A program made the translations under genes and the position numbers. Shown here one piece after another: positions 45,403 through 57,400 of a stretch of DNA of 64,000 nucleotides. The DNA lies in NCBI GenBank assembly GCA_002914845.1, contig JXTC01000282.1, positions 185,122 to 249,121 on the forward strand. The letters run 5' to 3'. Positions within the stretch are counted from its first letter, which is position 1, and each line of letters opens with the position of its first letter. The DNA is from Trema orientale (Eukaryota > Streptophyta > Magnoliopsida > Rosales > Cannabaceae). A model generated the notes under the pieces. It ran no database searches, was not told the DNA's origin, and saw nothing but the letters and a program-made list of their open reading frames with translations.

Positions 45403-48400
45403 GTTCGTGCATATGTTTACTTTTATTTATTCATATATCATATCACGTGAATATTTTCATTGTCAATTTATTTGGTTGACAACTTGCCTTTCTTTATGTT
45501 GCAATGTTTTTATATGCGTGTAGGAGCCTACAACTCTGATTTGCTTTCTGAAAAATGGTCAAAACTACTCAACAATAACCTGAAATTATTAANTTATAAA
45601 TCTGACAAAACTTCCTCATTTCACGTTGTATCAAAATTGAAAGTTCCATAGGCTTATTTTAGATTGTACATGCTAAATTGTACATGTTGTACAAAGAGCT
45701 GATATTATTTAGGATGTCATTAAAATTTGCCGAGCATGTGATTAAATTATGAGTAATGCTAGGGACACTTATTTTTTGCACCAAATAATGTGGCATGATT
45801 TTTAACCACACAACTTTAAACATTGTGCTCCTATTTCGAGATAAAAAGTGAATTTAAAATCATGCCACATTAGTTGGTGCAAGTTTTGTAGTGCAAAAAA
45901 AGTGTCCTTAATATTATTCTTAAATTATAAGGGAAAACCTTGAAGAAAATTGGTGATTATGAATTTATGGGTGGAAGGGAGATTTTATGATAAAAATTTA
46001 TTAGCGATGCTAAAGGGCGATCTTTCCATTATTGTACATGTTGTACCTAGCACTGAATTATGTAGGATGGCATTAGAATCAGAGATGAAGGTTGCATGTG
46101 ACTATTTTATACAGGAAACCTTGAAGAAAATTTGTGATTATGAATTTAAGGGTGTAAGGGAAACTGTAATAAAATTAATGGAATGATGGTAAAGGGCCTT
46201 GTTTTATGGCTACGTATAGGTTAATGATTGGGAAGAGGGTTGATATGATATTGATTCCTGCTTAGGTTATGTTGTAAGGAAAGAATGTAGTTTAGAATAT
46301 GAGTAATGAAAACTAGAAACTAGAGTCATTGTCCTGGGCTTTAAATTAGTATGTAAGAAACGCATACCTAATTTTTGGCCTTTTGATGTATCAGGTTTAG
46401 TAAGGGTGTTTTTTTTTTTTTTTTTTTATTTTTTTATTTTTTTAAGGAAAAAAGTGAACAAAATCAGATTGATTTGGTTTTTTTTTTTTTAGTTAATTAA
46501 TTTATTTGTTCTTTTGGTTTGGGGCCTGCCGGGGGTGGGGGGTGGGATTGTTGTAGTGGGGTGACAAGTGTCTTATTAGTGTTGAAGATGTTCATGAATG
46601 CTGACAGTTTTAAATGTTAGCAAATACAGTGTAGAAAAACCGCCGCATGACAAAGATCATAGACTTTATTACCTTTGGTAAGTGAAGAAATTAGAGAGAA
46701 AACCCTCTTATTTTACTTACCTTCACAACACAAAATACAATCAGGTTTTATAGAGACTTCAAGGAAAGACAACCTCTAAAAAACAGACCAAAAACCAGTC
46801 CCTGAAAAACAGGGATTCCAAGCCTAAAAAACAGGAAAAGAAAAATAAAACAAACCCTGAAACAAAGAACATAAAACTGGTTGCTGAAAACAAACCAGCC
46901 AAAACACCCATAAGACAAGGAGGAAAAATAAATAAAGGAAATCAGAAAAGTAGGAATAAACAATTCTGAAATTCCACACTCCCCCTCAAGCTAGGAATAG
47001 ATGTCAATCATTCCTAGCTTGGAGATTAAGACTTCGAACTTTTCTCTTGGCAATGACTTAGTTAGAACATCAGCAACTTGTGAGTTGGCGGAGGTGTAAA
47101 CAAGTTCAAGTATCCCTTCTTCGACCTTTTCCTTAATGAAATACCGATCAAGTTCAACATGCTTAGTACGATCGTGATGCACAGGATTTTTCGCAATGCT
47201 GATTGCTGCTAAATTGTCGCACAACACCTTCATAGAGTTTGTAACCGTAATTCCAAGTTCCTTTAGTAACCTTTTCAGCCACATTCCTTTACATATGCTC
47301 AAGGCTAGAGCACGATATTCAGCTTCTGTACTGCTTTTAGCAACCACAGATTGCTTCTTATTCCTCCAAGTTACCAGGTTCCCCCAAACATAAGTGCAAA
47401 TAGTGGATCTCCTGTCAGTAACGGACCCTACCCAGTCAGCATTAGAATATATTTCAATTTCTCTACTGTTTCCCTTTTTGAAAAACAAGCCCTTCCCTGG
47501 GGTCATCTTCAAGTACCTAAGAATTCTATAAACTGTTTCAAGGTGTTCCTCATTAGGGTTGTTCATAAATTGACTAACAACACTTACTGGGAATCCGATG
47601 TCGGGCCGTGTATGGGCTAGATAGATGAGTTTACCTACCAGACGCTAGTATTTGCCCTTATCAACAGGGGCACAGTCATTCCTTAATCCAAGTTTGTAGT
47701 TGGACTCCATGGGAGTAGTAGCAGGTTTGCAGCCTAACATTCCTGTCTCCTTAAGTAAATCCAGGATATACTTGCGCTGAGAAATTGAGATGCCTTTCTT
47801 GCATTGAGCCACCTCCATCCCTAGGAAATATTTTAGGTTTCCTAGGTCTTTTACTTCAAATTCCTTTGCAAGTACATTTTTCAGTCTGCTCATTTCTTCC
47901 AAGTAGTCCACAGTTAAAATGAAGTCGTTCACATACACTATAAGAATAGCAATTTTTCCTTCCTGTGAACGTCTAGAGAATAAAGTATGATCGGCCTGCC
48001 CCTGAGTGTAACCATGATCTTTGACGACCTTTGTAAACCTTTCGAACCATGCCCTTGGAGACTGTTTGAGACCATAAAGCGATTTTCTCAGCCTGCATAC
48101 TTTGTTAGAATTGCTTGGCATCTCAAATCCAGGGGGAATCTCCATATAAACTATTGCAAATCACCATTGAGAAATGCGTTTTTCACATCAAGTTGATAAA
48201 GAGGTCAATTAAAATTTGCTGCTAATGAGAGTAGAACCCTGACAGTATTTAGTTTTGCTACTGGGGCAAATGTCTCCTAATAGTCCAAGCCATAGGTCTG
48301 TGTAAAACCTTTGGCTACTAACCTTGCCTTGTAATGATCAACTGTTCTATCGGGCTTGTATTTGACAGTAAAGATCCACTTGCATCCTACTGGAAATTTT

Positions 48401-51400
48401 CCTTGAGGAAGATCAGAGATTTCCCAAGTTCCATTTTTCTTCAATGCATTAACTTCCTCTCCAATTGCTGCCTTCTACTCTGGTCTTTTGAGGGCCTCAT
48501 AGATATATTTAGGGATGTCTACAATAGTCATATTTGTAGTGAAAGTACGAAATCTTGGTGAAAGACCGTCATATGAGATAAACTGGGCGATAGGGTGTTG
48601 TGTGCAAGACCTTACACCTTTCCTCAGAGCAATGGGAATATCAAGATCATTATCAGTGCTATACAAAGGAGAAGACTCAAGAGTTGTATTACCTGGACTT
48701 TGTGGAGCTGAGTTGGATCCTTGGTTCTGTTTAAACAATGTATGAGGCTCTATCTCAACTTGAGGTTTCTTCTTTCTTGAGTACACACGTAGCTCTGAAT
48801 TTGTAGGTTGTGTGTGGTGTTGGCCACGTGGAGTTGTTTTTGGAGCGGTTTCAATTGTGTCAGGTTCGTTGCTTTCGGGTATGATGGTGTCAATTTTGTC
48901 AGGTTCATTGCTTTCGGATATAATGGGCAAATTATGTTCATCGGGGATAATGTTAGCCTTGGGTGGTTGAGGTGTTGAGATTTCTGGTTCTTGCCAAAAT
49001 TCGCATTCTTGAACTTCTGGTTTCTCTCCCTGAATGTTAATTTTTGGAAAATATGATTTTGTTTCAAAAAAAGTTATATCCATTGTGGTGTAAAATTTGC
49101 GAGTGATGTTTGAGTAACATTTGTAACCTTTTTGATTGGGAGAGTAACCAAGGAATATACATTTAATAGCCTTAGGATCTAATTTACTCTGATGTTGAGA
49201 GTGATCATGTACAAACACAGTACAACCAAAGATTTTTGGAGATAGGGTGTTGATGATTCTTGTGCTGGGATAACGTGAGAGCAGCGTTCGGCAAGGAGTT
49301 TTCAACTTAAGGACTCGTGAAGGCATTCGCTTTATTAGATAGGTTGCAGTTAAGACAGCTTCCCCCAAAAAGTTCTTAGGCACATTCATTGAAAACATGA
49401 GATCGAGCAACCTCAAGTAAATGCCTATTTTTCCTTTCTACAATTCCATTTTGTTGAGGAGTATCAGAACATGAACTTTGTTGGATTATACCATTGTTCT
49501 AAAAAACTTCCCTAAGTAAGGTGTTAAAATACTCTCTAGCATTGTCTGGTATAAACACTTTGATTTTTGTTTGAAACCATGTGTGCCATAGCATGAAAAT
49601 TTTGAAAAATGACTTTTGCTTCTGACTTTTCTTTCATATGATAAACCCAAGTTACTCTAGTATGATCATCAATAAATGACACAAACCATCTACTTCCTGA
49701 GATATTATTGACTCTAGAAGCTCCCTAGATGTCACTGTGAATGATAGAAAATGGTTGAGATGGTTTATACGTGTGAATAGGGTAATTGGATCTAGTATGC
49801 TTGGACAATTGACAAATTTCACATTACAAGAACTTAGGATTAATATCATCAAATAAATACAGAAACATCTTTTCAAGTACAAGAAATTAGTTTGACCAAT
49901 CTGTAGTGCCAAAGCAAAATTGTACTCTCTTTATTAGAAGAAAGAAAAACAGGTTATGACACACCCCTTGCATTATAAGCTTATTTATTAAGATTTCGTG
50001 AATCCTCTAGAAGATAGAGTCCCATATATTCTTTAGCATTGCCAATCATCCTCCCCGATTCCAAGTCTTGAAATTCACAATGCGTAGTGAAGAAATTAGT
50101 AACACATATCAAACCCCTTGTAAGTTTGCTTACAGACAATAAGTTACAATCCAAACTTGGAACCAAGAGAACTGATTTTAAAATTAGATCTTAGGATAAA
50201 ATTACCGAGCCTGTTCCAACCACTTTGGTTAAGGAACCATCAGCAATCTTTACCATAAAATTTTTAGAGCAAGGTGTAAAAGTATGGAAAAGAGATGGGT
50301 TACCCGTCATGTGGTCTGATGCTCCTGAGTTTACTATTCAGGAGTTATTTTTCTCTGACTGAGTTCTCAAGGCAGTGGAAAAATTACCTCGTTGTGCAAC
50401 TGAACCAATACTCACATTGATTGCCGCTGGAGCTGGCTGAGATACTGCTGGTTGGGTGTGATTGAGGGTCTGGTTAAGCATTTTCTGAAGAATTTCCAGT
50501 TGTTCCTTGTTGAATGGACTGATTTTTGCAGCTAATTATTCTTGTCCAGCAACTGTATAGCCATGGCTTTCCCGTGGTTACCAATCAAGTGGCTTTCCAT
50601 GAAGATTCCAGCAGGTTTGTTTGGTGTGACCTGGTTTTTTGCAATGCTCACACCAAGGCCTTCCTCCTTTTCGGGCACGGTTATTAGTTGAGAAGCTGAT
50701 ATTTCGAGTCACAAGGGCAGAACTCTCATTTGGGTTGGGCATCGATGGATTTTGTGGTCCAAGCATAACTTTCTTCCTGCTTGCTTCTCTTCTTACTTCT
50801 GAAAAAACTTCTTGAATTGATGGCAAAGGCTTGATTGCCATTATTCTTCCTCTTACCTCATCTGGATTTTTGTTCAGCCCTAATAGGAACTTGAATATTC
50901 TATCATTTTCAACAATCTTTTTTTATTTAGCATTACATTCTGGGTATCCCATCTTAGGGTCTTCAAATAAATCAAGTTGTTTCCAATATCTATTCAAGGT
51001 ATTGAAGTACTGAGTGATAGTAAACTCACCTTGCCGAAGATCATGAATCAGCCCTTTTATTTCAAAGAGTTCCGACATATTTTCCTTGTCGGAGTAAGAG
51101 ATTCTAGCAGCATTCCAAATTTTCTTGGCTATTGCATAGTGCATAAAATCTTCCCCAACGTCGTTAGTCATGGAATTAATTAACCATGACATAACCATGC
51201 TGCCTTCAGATTTCCAGACCTTGTATTTCGGATTTTCCCCTTGGTGGCGTTGCAGCAACACCCGTGAGGTAATCATCTTTGTCCTTTCCGCATATGAACA
51301 TCATCATGGACTGGGACCATTGAAGATAGTTCTGGCCGTTGAGTTTGTGACCAACAATAGGCAAGACAACACCTTCAGAACTGCTGGGCAAAGATGGGTT

Positions 51401-54400
51401 TGCACCCTGACACCCTGACTTCTGGAGGTTACCTCAGAACCTGAATATGAGGCCATTCTGTATTTTTTTAAGGGTTTGGTTCAGATTTCCTGCTCAGATA
51501 CCATGAAGAAATTAGAGAGAAAACCCTCTTATTTTACTTACATTCACAACACAAAATACAATCAGATTTTAGAGACTTCAAGGAAAGACAACCTCTAAAA
51601 AACAAACCAAAAACCAGTCCCTGAAAAACATGGATTCCAAGCCTAAAAAACAGGAAAAGAAAAATAAAACACAAACCCTGAAACAAGGAACATAAAATTG
51701 ATTGCTGAAAACAAACCAGCCAAAACACCCATGAGACGAGGAGGAAAAATAAATAAAGGAAATCAGAAAAGTAGGAATAAACAATTCTGAAATTCCACAG
51801 TAAGATATCTTAATTGAGAATCAGTATAAGATGAGGGGACCTTAATTAGCAGGCACAGCTTGATTGTTATGCAATCACTTCTTTTAAATTTCTAAAATTG
51901 TTTTGTTAAGTAAGTTAATCAATTTGGTTTTTCTTTTCAAAAGAAAAAAAAATGCGCTTTGTTAACTTATCTATACTTTGGAAGATCTTTGGCAATGTAT
52001 ATCAGAGTTGTCTGCCTATTGCATTGAAAAATTTTCAGTTACGGACTTAGAATGATTGGTTAATCTATATTTCTTTTGTCAGTTCTGAGATTAAGCTGCT
52101 TGAATGTTGTCCCTTTTGATTTCATCCATGGAGAACTCATTTTCACATAAAGTTCTAAATGGCAGCTTGACTTGCGGTGTGGAGCAAAGAGGTCTCTAGC
52201 TGATCCTCCCAGACAAACCCTTGCTCTAAAATCTTGTGATATCAGTGCCACCAGGCCTCATTTGCTACTAATTGGTGGGAGGTACATTTTTGTTGATTTG
52301 AATTACATAATGTCAATTTTTAAACCTTCCTTTCCTTTTCATCTTTTATCTCATTCTTGAATGTATGCAGCGATGCGTTTGCACGGTTATATGACAGAAG
52401 GATGCTGCCGCCATTGTCTTCCAGTCATAAAAAGATGTTACCTCCTCCTTGTGTTAACTATTTCTGTCCAATGCATCTTTCTGACCGTGTTAGTTCAGAA
52501 GCTTGTAATTGTATTATGGCTGCAATTTTACAGTCCAAATATTTTTTGGATATTCTTGTTGTGTTGGTTTCTTATGATATCATACATTTCAATGCATCAC
52601 TATTGGGGTTTGAGTTTCTCTTTTCTTTTTTTCAGGCACATTCAAGCTTGCATCTAACTCATGTTACATTTAGTCCTGATGGAGAAGAGGTTCTTCTTAG
52701 TTACAGTGGAGAGCATGTCTATTTGATGGATATTAATCATGGTGTGTATTTATCTTGATTACAGGCACTTGAATGTCTCATGCGTGCTGTTCTTCTTTCT
52801 TCTTGAGAATCATTTTCTATTTCACTTCTGAAGTAAGTTCAAAGTTCTATAATTTTAGACGATTTAAGGTGGGGATTTGGAAGACAAGACCATCAAGTGT
52901 ATCCTCCGAACCAGATCCAAATAATAAAATGGAACTTGGTTACTTATTTGGTTTGATTTGGGGCCAGAAAATATGGTTCTTATCTTCTCCAAAATTTGTA
53001 CTTTCTATTAGGAGACCCAAGGTTTTTTGTGTTTTGAGAACTGATTCACCCTACTCCTCCTGTCAACTTACTCTACAAAGGTGTAGCCATTATGTATGTA
53101 TGTGAAATTTTTCTAGAAGTCGGTTCATTCTGTGGGGGCTTGCATTACCTTGTAGTGTAAAGTCTATTAGTTGTTATCAATGTAAAATGGTTTTGGGGAA
53201 ATATTTTGTCTGAGAAATGCTAGCGAAATTGTGGTTTTAGATTGAAAATTGATGCAGGCCCAAATATGCTCTGATGGAGACTTTGCTTGGTTGATTTCCT
53301 TGTTATCCTTTTTCTACCCGTCTTTATTTGTAGGAAACTGGTCAATGAGCTAGAATTTTGCAAATGTGCAGCTGGTCAAAGTTCTATGCAGTATAGCCCT
53401 GCAGATGTTTCCCAGCTCACGGGCTTCACAACTTTGTTCAATAGGGGCGAACCGGCATCTAATGTTTTCCTGAAGGGTCATTCTGAGAAAAGAAGTGCTA
53501 CTGTGAGGGTGCCCATCTTTTATTCTTTATGTATATATGCCTATATCTGTAAAATGGTCATCCTCTTGTCCATTTAAAAAGTTAATGTTTCCAAACTTAA
53601 CATGGTTATTTCAGCTTGATAAGTGCAAGAAGCTTATCCAAATTGCTAAAAAGTCCTTAGAGGATGGGAAAAATTACTTTTACGGTATTGAGGCATGCAA
53701 TGAGGTATTGGATGGATATGGTCAAGATATTGGACCGACATTGAAGCATGAATGTCTCTGTACACGTGCTGCCTTGTTGCTTAAGGTTCTTGAAATTTCT
53801 TATTAAGTTATTATTCAGATATTCTGTTTTATTTGTTTGAGGTGTTCTGATTCTTACATCTTTACCATATCTCCCCCCTCATTTCTTTTTATAACTTTCT
53901 TCCCAGCGGAAGTGGAAAAATGATGTCCATATGGCTATTAGAGACTGTCACAATGCTCTGAGGATTGATGGCTCCTCTTTTAGGGCGCATTACTGTATGT
54001 CGGAAGCTTTGTCACAGGTGATTATTTTCAGTTTTTGCCCACAGCAATTAGAGGACCCTTCATCAGTTGGAAAACCTTCTGGCATTCTTTGGACCACACA
54101 AACTTGCCATTGTTTGTCCTTAATCATTTACGTTAATTTGGCTTGTTAACTTCACTAAATGCCAACTTTTAGGGGGGAAAAAAAGAAACAAAAAGAAAGC
54201 TCCTTTTGAAATGGTTACACAGTATTTAGCGAATTGGCAGTTAAACAATGTAGGACAATATAGGAACCCTCCATATGTTCTTCATTGATTGCTGGCCATT
54301 AGGCTTGCCCGAAAAAATGAAAAAAGTACACAACTCTTGGTGGAGCCTTGGAGCCTCCCAGTTTGGACATAGGTGCAGTCATCAGAGATACCATTATTTC

Positions 54401-57400
54401 AAGTTATATACTGTGGGGCCCATGCACCTGGTGTCTCAGTAGTATAATTTTTATCACACAATTATAGAATGTTGGTCATTCTCTTAACTTCTGTTGGCTT
54501 TTGTTTATTAAGGCCTTGCTTGGTAACATTTATGTTTTTTGTTGATAAAAACTAAACCTCAACTTTGTTTAGAAAATTGCTAATGTTTTACGTGCTTGCC
54601 TCGTAAATTTTTGACTTTTTAGTCTTTTACTTAAAACATTAGCGAGCCAGGCTAAAATGGTCAAAAGATATTTTTAGTATGAATTGGCTGAGATTGCAGT
54701 GCTCATCTAGGCTAGTGGTATATCCATAATGGTATGAAGTCTTTCTCTATCTCATCAGATATGGCTGAAGCTGAAATAAATTTTTCGACCTTGATATGCG
54801 CGTCGTTGAGACTAAACCTTATGTTGTTGTTTGCAGCATTTGATATTATCAATTTTTTTTTTCTTTGCAGTTAGGCAAACATAAAGAAGCTCTAGACTTT
54901 GCCTGTGCGGCTCAACAATTGGCCCCTTTCAGTTCTGATGTAGCAGAGAGAGTTGAGTGTGTTAAAAAGGACCTTGCTGCAGGTTTCTGCCTTTATTTGT
55001 CTTGGACGTTCAATTGTACACACACACACACACACGCGCGCGCACACTGTTTTTCACATTAACTATGCTTTGAAAATTGAGGGATGTGCCTAATTTCCTG
55101 TTCTTCTATCCCTTGAATGCACCTTTTCTTTTCTTTTCTCTTCCTCCCCCACAAAAAAAAAAAAAAAAAAGGAAAAACCCCAAAAAAAAAAAAAAAAAAA
55201 AAAAAAAGGAAAAACCCCTAAAACTGTTTAGCAGGCTCAATGTTGAAATGGAACCTCACTGAATCTAGTTTTTCTGAATGTTCATTTGTGGGAGCAAACC
55301 ACAGGCGTTGTGGGAGCAAATCATCTAATTGTTTTATTGCGTTGGCTAGGTGAAGCTGAAAGAAATAATAAGGCAAATGATGGAGCCTTGAGGTCTGAAC
55401 TTCGAGGTGGAAGAATTCCATCACTAAGTGACATACTTTACCGAGCAGAGGCTAATAGTGATGCTTCACAAGATGGCCCAAGATCTGAAAGGGAAGATTC
55501 TGATTATGAAGAGGAATTGGAATTGGACTTTGAGACATCAATGTCAGGTGATGAGGAGCATGATGTTGAACCCAATATTCTACACGGAAGTTTGAATCTA
55601 AGAATCCATCGGAAAAGTGATTCAGCTAGAGAAAGTGGTGGTGTAAATGGCTCATGTGGATCTCCCTCATCGTCGTACTGTAATGAACGAACACCATATC
55701 AGGTTTCTTAAATAGTTCTTATGTTAAGTTGTTTTCAGATTGATGATAAGTAAGGTTTTTGTTTGTAAATCAATGAGGTTGTTCGTGGTAATTTTTGATT
55801 TCTGAAATATGTGATTACTTGTTTGTTACTCAAAAATTAAGACAGCATAATTGAGCATAAAAATTAGGGATACATAAGTATAGGTAGGTAAATATATATA
55901 TACACAGTAGGCAGTTAAGTTCGTTAAATTGAAATATATATATATCAATAAAAGAGGACCAATTAACTGATTTCTGAGATACTATAGTATAAATGACTAG
56001 GTTTAAAAGATGCTAAAACTTAAGTAACAGAAAATAAAAGGACTGAAATTTAAATATAGCTAAAAATAAGGTTGCTGACATAAAATGTACTAATTAACTG
56101 GAACAAACTCATACTGAAAATAAACTAATGTAAAATACCAGGAAACGGAAGATGCTGTCTTGATGCAAAAATTACCATGAACATGAGAGGTTGGGGTCTT
56201 GAATGGCTCAACCTTTATAGAGTTCCTTAAATGAGATACTAGTATGTGTGCGAAAGAAGAAATAGACGTTGATTTGTTGTTTGAAATATGGCTCGGTTAC
56301 ATGCTGACCAAGCCTTGATCATGCATGTATATGAGCATAAGTATATAAAACATGAAGCAGGATCCTTTAATGATCAAATTAAAGGTGTTCACTTCATATT
56401 CTTTGTAATGCAGAACAGTGGAGATGAATGATCACCCACTTTGTGTATATAGACTAGTACAAATCCTTATAAAATAAGATGAGACAAGATATAAGTGAAG
56501 AATAAGGATTAGAAGCTAAGATATGTGATAAAGAGACAAAGATCAGCCACTGTTTGTGTATGAATGGCAGCTGATCATGCATGTGAAGACACTAAAGACC
56601 ACTTTCTGATGTGAAAATGAAGTAGAATTAGTGATCTTAGGCTGAAAACATGATCTGGAGTGATGTATAGGAGGTTAGGAGAGGTTTTGTGTCTATCGGG
56701 AGGGCAAAAATGCAAGAAAAGCGAGAGTTTCAGCCACTGTTGAGGCTAAAAACGTGAGCAGAAGAGAGAAAGAGAGAGAGAATAATTGTATCTGAGTGTT
56801 TGTGTATGAGGGACTTGCTAAAAAAACTTCTTCCTTTCTTTGTGAAAGGGCTGCTCCTATTTATAAGGAGCCAAAGCTTGGACATCAAGATATTAGTGGG
56901 AGACAAGGCTGCCAAGTGGCAAAAACAGCTTTCCCTTGTCTCCTAGGATCTAGTTCCAGCCATGGTTTTAGTAAAAATAATGATTAGATCATATGAGAGT
57001 AGTAAGAATCAGTTTAGAACTTAATAAACTGACTTAGGGAGCAAGCTAAAAGCTGCCACCTCAACGGTTTTACACAAAACCAGTAACTACAAAGCAGAAA
57101 CCGCCTTTAGTTGCTGAGGAAATGACATGTTACTTGGTTAGAAAGTCTCTGCATGCAACAGTGGTTGGTTTTCCTTAGTTTAGTGTGTGTATCTCAAGTT
57201 CTTATTCCCCTAAAAGGGTTTAGGGTATAGGGTAACCCTAACTTAGTTTATGTTCGTAACCCCTAAAATAACACTACCCTGCTTCTTCTCTCTGTTTTTA
57301 CTTTGTTTTCTGTTTCAATCATACTCAAGCTTAATCTAATATTGATCAATACTTAAGTAAATTTATTCTAATTACATTCAGGGACTTACCCCAAAACAGA

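Larger units (their letters stand above)
46683..51799 (-). mobile_element. Copia LTR retrotransposon, antisense in intron 6
   Basis: A 5117-bp element with two 296-bp LTRs, flanked by perfect 5-bp duplications GTAAG (46678-46682, 51800-51804). It is read on the minus strand, against the host gene: 5' LTR 51504-51799, primer site TGGTATCTGAGC just inside (copia type, initiator Met-tRNA), gag, protease, integrase, reverse transcriptase, RNase H, purine tract TTGAGGGGGAG, 3' LTR 46683-46978. By eye the LTRs differ at nine positions plus two 2-bp indels, so the insertion is fairly recent. Every coding segment is broken, and catalytic Asp codons are changed in both RT and RNase H, so it cannot move by itself. 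Confidence 0.93.
45403..52165 (+). other. Intron 6 of the ASG2-like gene (6763 bp)
   Basis: Donor TTG/GTTCGT at 45403 and acceptor AATGGCAG ending at 52165. The coding frame is phase 0 on both sides (NVL then [11 protein letters not shown]). The intron has been enlarged by a copia element (46683-51799) in antisense orientation and a 169-bp MITE (45751-45919). It also holds one ambiguous base, n at 45593, and a T-rich tract at 46410-46442. The open frames 45460-45651 and 45950-46186 lie in the intron and resemble no known protein. Confidence 0.88.

Noticed and set aside
45460-45651. 63-codon frame spanning the ambiguous base
   Set aside because: Lies within intron 6 and contains the n at 45593; no domain, no family match.
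53503-53511. Alternative exon 10 donor at 53509
   Set aside because: Using CTGTGAGG/GTGCCC would add eight... bases that put exon 11 out of frame, whereas GTGAGG at 53503 keeps phase 0 and is closer to consensus.
57216-57241. Interstitial telomere in intron 14
   Set aside because: Only a couple of imperfect TTTAGGG-like units; too short to be more than chance or a telo-box-like motif.
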